A program made the translations under genes and the position numbers. From Leucocoprinus leucothites (lineage: Eukaryota > Basidiomycota > Agaricomycetes > Agaricales > Agaricaceae), in contig JAACJO010000003.1 of assembly GCA_013368445.1 (NCBI GenBank), positions 2,356,001-2,420,000 of the forward strand: 64,000 nucleotides of DNA, written 5' to 3'. Shown here piece after piece: positions 1 to 10,100 of the stretch (the stretch's first letter is position 1; each line of letters starts with the position of its first letter). The notes beneath the pieces were generated by a model. That model did no database searches and was not told the DNA's origin. It was given only the letters and a program-made list of their open reading frames with translations.

Positions 1-531
1 CCAGCTTTCGTGACGGGGAAGCCGCAGGCTTGCTTGGTTATTCAACCTTTCCTTGGGACTACACCAACAGAACTTTCCTAGATGGCGTTGTCGTCCTCTA
101 CTCAAGTCTCCCTGGAGGCACATTGGCACCATACAACAAGGGTCGTACCCTCACGCACGAGGTCGGTCATTGGTTAGGCCTCTATCATACTTTCCAGGCG
201 AGCTTCATACTCAGATGTCTCTTCATGCGACCTAACCAACCCGAAACAGGGTGGATGTATGGGACCAGGGGACTTCGTCGCCGACACACCGGCAGAAGAC
301 TCGCCCGCATATGGATGTCCCAAGAAACGGGACAGTTGCCCTGGCGACCCTGGTTTTGATCCTATCCGTACGTCATCGCCGCTACTTGGAATCTTGTGGT
401 CGTCTGATGCAGTTGATCGTGTAGACAACTTCATGGATTATTCAGACGACGGGTGTATGAGGGAGTTCACTAGAGGTCAGATTTCGAGGTTGAGAGGCCA
501 GATCGGTGCATATCGGGGTATGAGGAAGTGA
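1..531 (+). CDS. Secreted M43 (pappalysin-like) metalloprotease, 3' part
   Basis: This is the C-terminal part of an extracellular zinc metalloprotease of MEROPS family M43; the 5' end lies outside the window. The visible exons are 1-197, 250-367 and 425-531, about 139 residues. The zinc site [13 protein letters not shown] (HExxHxxGxxH) is at about residues 48-60 of the visible part, and the Met-turn region reads [12 protein letters not shown], as in fungal MEP1-type enzymes. Family members are secreted and degrade proteins for nutrition. The first intron (198-249) begins with GC rather than GT; removing it gives the expected [17 protein letters not shown]. The second intron (368-424) is GT-AG and joins DPI to HNFMDY. 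The stop is TGA at 529-531. The call is firm from the zinc motif and cysteine pattern; substrate specificity is unknown. Confidence 0.93.
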
Positions 532-789
532 CCTTGCTTATGGTGTAGATAGCGTCAAATTTAGGGCGCATATGTCATGCTTGAGCCTGCTGTGGCAACT
601 CACGATCTTATCTACCATCTTGGAGTACCAGAATATATTTCACAGCCCTGAGGTCAGAGTATTATCCTCACGCTTGCTCGCCCGAAAAAGGGGAAAAGCT
701 TGAGGCTACTATTCGAAGATACAAAAGCATTTAAGAGTCACGAGGATAAGGTCGTTCATTTCTACGTGGGTGAACGGCTGGGGGTCCCA

Positions 790-1385
790 TCATTTGAAAC
801 GTTGAAGCTTTTCAACGATAGCTGGGAAGGAGTTCGTATGGCGCTTGTTAGAGATAGCGGTTGTGAAAAATGTTTCAAGAGCTCACTCTCGTATGCGGCT
901 TCACTAAAGTCGCTAGCTTGAACCTCAACAGCGATACCTATGAGGGATTTCCTCAGGGCATCCTTCGACGAAGCATACACCATCTTCTGCTTGATTTTTG
1001 CATTGTCTGGAGTCCTATAGGCAGTTTAGTAGCCAATCCATTCACACGTAAATATTATCTTGACAGCGCAACGCACCAAGCAATGAACACAATCTTGTTT
1101 CGCCTCCCTCCGCCTTCCGACTCGTATTCAACGTCGTAGACAGCATATCGCGGCTCGTTCTCGGGAAGTTGACTTAAGAATTCCTCGTAGTCGTCTGCAT
1201 GAGACTTCTTCTCTACGACGATCTGCGTAAAGGTAGGGTTCAATGCGTAGATGATGTATTTGTGGATTTTCTTGAGTTTCAGTTCTTGGTACACTTCGAG
1301 ACACTCTTGTGCGGCTTCAACACCAGAAGACTAGCACCGAGACGCGTTAGTTCGAGGTCAAAGAATGGTCTAAGATACTTGCCAT
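790..1385 (-). CDS. cof1: Cofilin / actin-depolymerizing factor
   Basis: Cofilin binds and severs actin filaments and recycles monomers in cortical patches and rings. Read on the minus strand, the exons are 1385-1383 (the ATG alone), 1330-1077, 1014-887 and 821-790, giving 138 residues, the usual size for fungal cofilin. Conserved blocks are visible in order: [48 protein letters not shown], then the actin-binding helix [15 protein letters not shown] and [13 protein letters not shown]. The first intron (1331-1382) follows the start codon directly and uses a GC donor with the GCAAGT consensus. The other introns are 1015-1076 and 822-886. Without the last intron the frame would add about 33 non-conserved residues. 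It lies 176 bp downstream of the alpha-actinin stop codon, on the same strand. Confidence 0.93.
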
Positions 1386-1561
1386 TGTACGGGATGGGTG
1401 GTATGAGATGAAGGTAGGTTGGAAGAGCTTATAAGGCTGTGGCCGATCATGATCAACAATCTACCATAAATGGTAGCGTAACAATCACAGCGGCTTAGAT
1501 AACGAATGCTATAGTATGTAGGCAGAATAGTCGTAGGCTTGCTCTAGCTAATGCTCCAATC

Positions 1562-4213
1562 TCAATCGGTCGCGAAAACATCGTCTAACCACCGCTCATA
1601 GTCATATTCCGGCTCACCAACCTCGTTTGGTGCGTTGGGTATCGCGGTGCGCAGGTATTCGATAGCGGGCGCAGGGAGCTGCGCAAGCCGGAGATCGAGC
1701 TCCGTCACGACAGGCTATACGACTTTATTAGATATGCGCATATCGCGGGGGAGCAAACTTTCCATACCTTGTCGTTTGCGATTCCTCGGAACGCCTCCAA
1801 CAACTGCTCTCGGGAGGTCTGATCCTCCATAATGTCGACCTTGTGTACATGTTAAGGAGCTGATCGGAAGGCATGATGAACCGACTCACCAAGAGATTGA
1901 TGAAAGCTTCAAAGGTTACTGCGCCGTAGTCCCGCACGAGCTCGTCGTAGATATAATTCATGTCATCTTCGGAATACACCACTCCGAGACTTGCCAAGGC
2001 CGCAATCATTTCGGCAAGGTTCAGGGTATTGGACTCGTCTCGGTTAAAGTATCGGAACGTGCCCTCAAATTGCTCGAGTTGAGCAGGCGTGAGGTTGGTG
2101 TTATTCCGTGAAACAATCTTGGAAGCGGCCGTTAGCAATGCATAGCCGGTACAGCGAGGGCACTGCTCACCTGATTATTTATGAAAGCAATCTTCTTGGC
2201 AATGTTCTGAACAACTAGCTCGAGTTCAAAGGCGAGATCTTGGTGTGTGAAAATGGTATAATCATTTTCCTCGACATTAGCTGCTACGCATTCTTCTTCC
2301 ACGGCAGCCACACCGTCTAATGCCTCAGAAAGGGCTGGTATTCGGGTCTGAATCTCTTTGGCTTGTTCGTGTTGGGACTGCAACAAAAATGGTCAAATCC
2401 ATCAGCTGGGCGTTAATATTGGAGAACGATCGGCTGACCTCAAGAGGGCCCTCAATGTTAGCAAGTTCACGAGATATACTATGCAATCGCTGCTCAAATT
2501 CACCGGCAACCTGAGCAAACTTCTTCCTTAGATTCTCCTTAATCCTAGGACAAACATCAGTGGGAGGGACTATGCTTCGCACACGACTCACTCTCTGATC
2601 TGAGCGTTGATGCTCCTCGAACGCTTTGCTTCGCTATCCAACAAAGTCTTCCAGGCGGTATCGACGTCCTCAAGCGCTATGCCACTCGGGGGGACATATT
2701 CACGCAGACCGTACGTTCGTAACTTGGTTTGGATGTTCCCAAAGAGGGTAGCGATGTCTTGTTTCTCGGTCACCCACTCGCGTTTGGTGATCTTCTTGTA
2801 GGTCGCAAAGTCGGCGGATTGTTGCTTGGCATCGTTATAAGAACCATCAAATACGATGGCACCCCAGTGAGCTTGAACGTCGTAAATTGCAGATAGAAAC
2901 TTGAAACAAGGATTAGTATTTAGCTTCCGTTTGAATAGGGTTGGAACGCACCAGGCGAACGCGCCGTTCATAGTCATTTCGAGAAATCCATACCGACTGC
3001 ATCAACTCCGCAAACTTGACCACGCGACGAGCAACAGTCTCGGCCTGATCTAATGAACAGTCGGTTTTTACAAGTTTGCTGAAATTAAGAAGCCTCACTC
3101 ATAGTTGAAAACGCGTGGAAGTAGCTGGCTACATATGTCATAACACTGCGTTCATCGGGACGGGCGGCATCACACAGGTCCTCCACCTCGAGTAGTTGCT
3201 AAAAATTGGAAGCTTAGCAGTGAAGACCAAAAAAAGACATAGGGCGCTTACAGGTATGCCTAGATGTTCGGCAGCCACTTGAAAAGCCAGGCGTGTATTG
3301 CCATGTCTGTCGGTCTGTGGTACATCAGCCTGAGCTCCAGAGGTTTATTAATAAGTCATTCTCACCTTGTCCAGCTTGTCATAATCAAGGAGATCAGGTC
3401 GGTGGCAGTGGATGAGTGCACATCTAGGAGTGAAGCAGAAGAACATGAGCGTCTGGGTGAGATTCAGATACACCAGTACACGAACAGAGCGAGCCCATCC
3501 GACCAACTGAGCGAGAAGTCTTGAACATCAACTTCCTTGTATGGTTCTGTCTTTCTTTGGCACCAAAGGAGCAGGCCTTCTTTCGCCGATAGACCTTCTT
3601 CACTGGGTTGACAATTAGAACGATGTAAAGAACACAAAGGAGTAGAACATACCTGATGTCTGCAATTGTGAATCGCAGAATGAGAGTCCATATCATCCCA
3701 AGGATCAGTTTAAGGTTGCCGTCAATAATATCTACATTGAGGGAAGACAATTAGGGGTGGTAACGTTTTCCAGGCAATTGCGCACCCTCTGGCCCTATGT
3801 TGGTCAGCTTGACCCCTCTTGACGTGATGAATTCCAAAGCCTTGTTCACATTTTCCGCCTTTTGCACTCGCATTCTAGGGTTCTTGTTGTATCGGCCCAA
3901 CGAGGTATCCCCTAAGTGTGGTGAGCGACGTTGGCGAAGGTATTAATTCGGCCTACCCATGATCTCCTAGATAATGGTGTGAGCGTCACAAAGCCAAGCC
4001 AACGAGTATGTATACCATTAGTTGAATTAGCCGCACTCCATCCGAGAGATCCTTGACAAGTGAAGTCATTGGAGGATAGCCATTGGTCTCTAACTTTGTG
4101 TTGAGCCTTTAGGATCGTTCAGTAATAAACCAGTAGGATTCAAAGCCAGGGACTGGCCATTTGCAAAAGGTTCTTTCCTGTACGCTCCGCGAGCGTTCCT
4201 CGAGAGAAACCAT
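1562..4213 (-). CDS. ain1: Alpha-actinin (actin cross-linker)
   Basis: Alpha-actinin cross-links actin filaments and supports the cytokinetic ring in fungi. The spliced minus-strand product is about 615 residues, close to fission-yeast Ain1. The N-terminus has two calponin-homology domains: the first reads [49 protein letters not shown]; the second reads [19 protein letters not shown] and [22 protein letters not shown]. Spectrin-like coiled repeats follow ([33 protein letters not shown]), then a C-terminal EF-hand region ([19 protein letters not shown]) and the end [11 protein letters not shown] count about 16 exons. I start at the ATG at 4213-4211, because an upstream ATG near 4254 is in another frame. 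The intron at 4107-4157 has a GC donor; a GT alternative stays in frame but deletes the conserved LNTK. It is divergent from pob3, 127 bp away. Confidence 0.92.
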
Positions 4214-4340
4214 GGAAGAGGTTGTGGTGGAAGGAGTCAGAGGAGTTGTCCATACTTAGGTAGTAATCAATTGCCGAAATGAGAAACGCGTCAATTCAAA
4301 GTCCGGTTTCGCGTCATCTCCGCTTTCCACAACCACCACC
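4214..4340. promoter_or_regulatory. Bidirectional promoter between ain1 and pob3
   Basis: The two start codons, ain1 at 4213 (minus) and pob3 at 4341 (plus), are 127 bp apart, so both promoters must overlap here. I see no strong TATA box. The pob3 start has a C/A-rich leader typical of fungal genes. That the two genes share control is inferred only from the spacing. Confidence 0.6.
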
Positions 4341-6769
4341 ATGGCTGCTACCGTCCAGTTTGACCATATATACCATGGCTTCCAACCAGATGCAGGCAGT
4401 ATGTCTCTTCTATCTTCTTGTTGACTCAATATTGACCGGTGGGCAGAATTTCGCATTGCCACGAGCGGCATGGCTTGGAAAGGCCAGGACTCGGACGGCG
4501 TCATCGCAATGCCCTCAGCAGATATCAAGTGGGCGCAATGGATTCGAGTGGCTCGAAACTTTCAACTACGCGTCGGTATGAGAGATCATCGCAAGGAAAA
4601 GTTTGACGGATTCATGCGAGAGGTAGCAAAATTTGGACCTTCATCGTTGAACTCTACTGATTCAACCGCGTAGGACCATGACAAACTCGCAAAGCTGCTA
4701 AAAGACCACTTCGGAATCACGCTAGAATCAAGAGAAGTTGCTTTCAAGGGCTGGAATTGGGGTGTAACGGACTTCCAGGGTGTGTTTGAACATACTGGCA
4801 AATTTCTACTGCTGTTTTGACGCTTACAATTAATTCTCCCAGGCGAAGATCTCGCGTTTATAGTGCAAGAAAAAGTTGCATTCGAACTACCCTTACGACA
4901 TGTCGCAAATTCTAACATTGCCGGCCGAACGGAAGTTTCTCTTGAATTCGCCAACCCATCAGGAGGTGGAAGAGGGAGCAAAGGGTTGGGAGATGAGATG
5001 ATGGAAATCCGCTTCCACGTTCCCGGAACACAAAAGTCGAAGGCTACTGGCTCAGATGCTGGCTCGCAAAAGTCTGACGACGAAGAGGATGAAGTCAGTG
5101 CAGCACAGGTCTTCCATGACACCATCAAGGAGAAGGCCGAGCTTGGTCAGGTCTCTGGCGACCTTATCCTCAGCTTTGAGGAAATCCTCGTCCTCACACC
5201 GCGTGGTCGTTATGATATGGATATGTCTCATGATTTTCTGCGGTTGCGTGGTAAGACATATGACTACAAGATCATGTATAACTCTATCTCGAAACTTTTC
5301 CTGCTGCCAAAGGATGACCAGCGAGTGCTATTCATTGTGAGTTCTTCGTCTATGATTTTCTGCTGGATGTCTGATGGCAATCTAGCTTGGCTTAAATACG
5401 CCAATCCGACAAGGCCAAACACGCTACCAGTATCTAGTTATGCAATTCAGTCGCGAGGAGGAAATCACTGCTGAACTCAACATGCCCGAGTATGACTCAC
5501 GACCATTCCGCCTCAAAACGCCACTAATATCCAACACAGAGAGGAAGTCGCCAAATACGATCGCCTGAAGAAAAACTACGAAGATCCAACATTCGAGGTA
5601 GTCTCCAGTGTCTTCCGCGCACTTGCGAAGAAAAAGATCATCGGTGCTGGCAGCTTCCAAAGGTGAGCTTAACCTTTGTTTTACGGGTCATATATCTCAT
5701 TTCAACCAATTCCATAGTCGAGATGGTCATCCCGGCATCAAAGCCAACCTAAAAGCCATCCAAGGCGATCTCTTCCTTCTCGAAAAATACATCTTCTTCG
5801 TGTCAAAATCACCTTCACTCGTCGAAATCGCGGACATCCACCAAATCGTCTTTTCTCGTGTTGGTGCCGGTATGGGTGCCGCAGCAGCCCGTACCTTTGA
5901 TCTCAAAATCATCACCAAGAGTGGCCCAGAACACACCTTCACCTCCATCAACAAAGAGGAGCATGAGAGTGTTGATGCGTACTTGAAAGACAAGAAAATC
6001 AAGATCAAGACGGAGATGGTACCAGACGTTGAGATGATGCTGGCTGCAGGAGTTGGAGATGATGATGACGATGATGAGATGCAGAGCATCGATTCGGACG
6101 AAGATGAGCCTAGGAAAAGTAAACCCTCAAAGAGAGGTGATGACGATGATAGCGAAGATGATGGTACGTCCATCATACCATCCCTTGACACACAAATTCA
6201 ACAACCCTTCAACCCACTCTTTTTCCACAGAGGACTTTGAGGCATCAGGTTCCGACTCGGGCTCGCCAAGTGATAGCGAGTCTGACGACTCAGGTGCAGC
6301 AACAGCGTCGGACGCCAGCGGCGACCTCGCAATCACCGAAGAACTCAAAAAGACGAGCAAATCAAAGGGCAAAGCAGCTGACAAAGGCACCAAGAAGAAA
6401 AAGAAATCGTCACCATCCAAGAAAGCCGCTGAGGAAAGCGATGCGGACGACGATGACAACGATGATGTTGATGACGACGAGAAGGGCAGTAGTAGTAAAA
6501 AGAAAGCCACTGCGCCGAAACCTAAGCCAAAGCCCAAGCCCAAGAAGAAATCTGATGATGAGATGGAGATCGACGTGGACGATTCTGAGAAACCTAAGCT
6601 CAAACCTAAAACCAAGCCAAAGACGAAGGCAAAAGAGGAGGATGGCATGGATATTGATGAGGACAGGCCCAAGCCTAAGCCTAAGCCCAAACCCAAGGCC
6701 AAGGCATCTGCGAAGGATGGCGTTGATGAGGTGGAACCGCCTAAGAAAAAGCTTAAAACTTCCGACTAA
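4341..6769 (+). CDS. pob3: FACT complex subunit Pob3 / SSRP1
   Basis: Pob3 partners Spt16 in the FACT histone chaperone, which handles H2A-H2B during transcription and replication. The exons are 4341-4398, 4447-4622, 4674-4779, 4843-5336, 5386-5489, 5540-5662, 5718-6163 and 6231-6769: 2,046 nt and 681 residues. Conserved blocks include FRIATSGMAWKG, IKWAQWIRVARNFQLRVG, GWNWGVTDFQG, VAFELPLRHVANSNIAG, GKTYDYKIMYNSISKLFLLP, YLVMQFSREEEITAELN, and the middle tandem-PH region GIKANLKAIQGDLFLLEKY and RTFDLKIITKSG. There is no HMG box, as in yeast Pob3. The tail is long and acidic and then strongly KPKPK-repetitive (about residues 580-670), so the protein is larger than the yeast one (552 residues). 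All splice junctions found here are GT-AG and keep frame. Confidence 0.95.
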
Positions 6770-7164
6770 TCTCGTTGCATCTTCCTATATCATCTTATTC
6801 CTGCGTCACCCCAAGAGTCTCGTGGATTGCTCCTTGTTTATGTATCGTAGACTGCTTTCTTGCTATAAGTACTTTTTTAATACAGATGTTTGACGATTTC
6901 TATCTCGTTGGAATATACAGTTCAGCTAGTTTACGATGATATGTGAGGATAAAAAAAGAGTGATGTGAATTAGGGCTCTTGGCTAGTGGCTACGATTGTG
7001 TATTTAAGAAAGAGAGTTTGTGTAGGGCTGTAAAAGGGGAGATAGATATAAACACAAGAGACAGTGAGAATAAAAATACAGTCTAAAAAAGTTCCTTCTA
7101 TATACACGCGTAAAGGGAGTGAATGCTCGTGAAACAAAAGGGAGGCGAGGAAAGGTGCACAATG
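6770..7164. other. Intergenic, convergent 3' ends
   Basis: This 395-bp gap lies between the stop codons of pob3 (plus) and the RA-PH gene (minus). It is A/T-rich with several AATAAA-like and TATA-like strings and probably holds both 3' UTRs and polyadenylation signals. No ORF or RNA gene is recognisable. Confidence 0.5.
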
Positions 7165-10100
7165 TCACCCATGTCGATGGAGCAGCGATCCCGGTTCAAA
7201 GAGATTACTGTTCGCAACAGTGACAAGAGGCTGTGTAGGCTTGGTAGGTCGTCGGCTCGTCGGAGCTCTTGACAATGCTGCTGCAGAGTTGGTAGCAACA
7301 GTCGGTTGACCACCGTACGACTTTGGATTAAAGAGAACATTACGCTCCTGGTGCAAGACATAGGACTGTAAACCCCCAGTTAGCTAGAGTCAAGCACGAG
7401 GGAAAAGGGAACGCACGCGAGCAAGTAAAATCTTCTCCATCCACACCTTTCCATCCTTCTCCGAGCACGAAATAACATGCTTATAATCCTGAGTATTTTC
7501 AAAGAACGAAAGCTTATCGGTAGATTTAATAGCAAAAGCGAAAGGTTTAGGCGATTTGTATGGTCTAGAGAAATGATAGGCGTCGAAATTGGAGAGAGAA
7601 CACAGGAGAGCTTCGTCTTTGCCCTAATCATAAATGTCAGATACCAATATAAGTGAAGAGGATAAAGAAATGGCTCACGTTGTCGCGCTTCGATATCCAA
7701 AGGGAGTGTTCACGAAGTTGCAGCCACCGCTTACTCCATTTTCCACGTTTAACCTCCCATTCCACGTATCCAGCGTGTACAGGCGAGCTCGAAGGGATGG
7801 CCTATAGAATAAAAGAGAAACTATGGTCAGCATCACTTCTTCTCATTAAAGGGCAGGTGCACTCACCGAACGAGCCAACAAAGGCCCAAGAGTAGTCAAC
7901 CGCGCAACAAACATGTTCACCAGCTTATCCTTATTCCAGGACGCCTGAACATCGCTCAGCCTCTCATAATGTCTAATCGGGCGCTCTACAAAATCACTAC
8001 ATCAGCATCCTATGAGATAGAGAGGGAAAGGAAAATACACACCCATCCCAAAATCATGCGCCACCTCCCAAATCATCCACTCCCCACTCCCAATCCAACC
8101 CTTCAACGACCCTGACTATCAAGCATCGAAACAACCTCCCCCGCACTTGTCCCATCCTCAATCTCAACAACATTATACCTCTGCATATCACCTATAAACA
8201 CCCTCTGCTGCGTCACCTGCACCGGTACTGTCTGCTTCCCCGCAACTTCAGCTGCGACCGAAGGCGGTAATGGTGGCACCGGCGGCCGTTGTTGCGATGT
8301 TGTCCGATCGCGGTCTGCTGTACTCGGTCTTCTTGATGACGAACGTCTCTCAACACCAGTACCACTTCGCCCTCCACCCCCATCAGGTCCACTGATATAC
8401 CCTCCATTAGATTCCATAGAAGGTCTCGTACTCGCCGACCGTACAGAAGGTTCCCTCCCAACTCGCTTATTATACTCCTCCGAAAGCCTTGGCACAGCAG
8501 GTACAGGTGGTACCGACAATCCACCCTTCACGTCTTCAGCAAACGATGTCGGTTTAAGTGCAGCGTGATAATCATCCCTCAGCCGGCCTTGCGATCTGGC
8601 TCGATGAAGCATCTGTTGCTGTTGCTGTGTAACTTGGGTAGCACTAGGAAGAGGGAGTGGGATCGATTTCTGGTCATCAAAAGTTGCCAAAGTTCGCGGC
8701 GAAGGCCTATGGAACGATCTTTGCGGACGCAGAGTTTTCGTTGTTGTCGATTGTTGCCAAAGTTCAGCGGGTACCGCTGGTACCGCCGGTGGAGGGGGAG
8801 GAGTGAACGCCGCATATGCATCAGCATTGACAGAAGAACCAGAAGGATACCTCCTATGTGACCTCCCACCCGCAGCCGTAGTCGACGTAGAAGTCACCTG
8901 CTGAACATCCTGCAACTTTCTCGTCAAGTCATCAACCGAAAATGGCGATGTCGCATGTCCAGGTAACGTCTGTGTCCTCTGTCTTCCCGCCACAGGCTGC
9001 TGCTGCCTCCCACTCCCAATAGACTTTGACTTCGACCCAGATCTCGAGAGTGAAGCAGCATGGATAGCAGCTTCTTGAGAACTGCTATAAGCCCCCTGTC
9101 CACCTGCACCTGCACCCGCAGGCCGCAAAGTTGTCTGACGACTCCTCACTTCCCCTCCATTTTTGGATGAGGAGGAAACAGCAGAAGCTGTTGTACCAGC
9201 ACGCTCCCTCCTCCTCTTCTCCTTCTCCTCTCTAACCTGCTTCCGAATACTCTTCTGCGCACTCAAAGCAGTAGGAATGCTCTTCGCCAACGGCACATCA
9301 TCATCCTCTTCTGATAGTGCTGATTCACTCTCCTCCTCCACACTGTCAATATCATCTTCAGAAGAAAACGATGAAGTGACAGTGACGTTTGTTGTTGATG
9401 AATTACGAGTTGTAGCAGTATTGTTTGATGATGATGACGGTCTAAGGAAGGAGTAACTCGAAGGCGGTGGTGGTGGTAATGATGGTGATGATAATTGAGA
9501 TGCGATAGCTGCAGGTCGACGTGGTCGACTCGTGGCTCGATGATGGATAGTATTGTCGACATCGCGGTTCTCGTCATCTACCCGTCCACGACTCCTCCCC
9601 CGTGCTGCTCCATCTCTAGGAGCACCGACCCCATACGAATTCCCAGAATTCGAGCGACTATACCCATTGGCACTAACGGTGACACCGGAACTAGCGGCGA
9701 CATCACGATGCGGATCATAGTCCCCCCACTGTCTCTCTTGCAATTGATTTTGATTCCTAGGTATCCTCCCCCTCGTAGTTGCAGTTGCAGTCGCATTCGA
9801 TGACGAAGCGTGTGAGGTCAAAGGAGATGATGAAGACCCATGCACACGGGAGCTCATATTTGACGAATAAGCCAACATGTCCTCGTCCACTATTATGTCT
9901 TTGGGTATTATAGTGTCGGTGTCGGTGTGCGTTGTCCGAGGTGATGATGGCAGTGATAAAGGTGAGGGTATGAAGGAGTCAGGAGAAGCGGATGTCGCGT
10001 GATTAGAGTGGGCGTCGAAGTAGACCAACGAAGTCACAGAGGTACGATTTGCAAGCGGAACGGCAGTCGCGATAGTGGGAGAAGCGCTGGTGGTGAGGAT

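Noticed and set aside
4095..4157. GT-AG alternative for the first alpha-actinin intron
   Set aside because: It stays in frame but deletes the conserved LNTK of the first CH domain; the GC-AG version keeps it.
4586..5128. 180-codon minus-strand frame inside pob3
   Set aside because: It is the antisense shadow of conserved Pob3 exons; serine-rich composition follows from acidic codons on the other strand.
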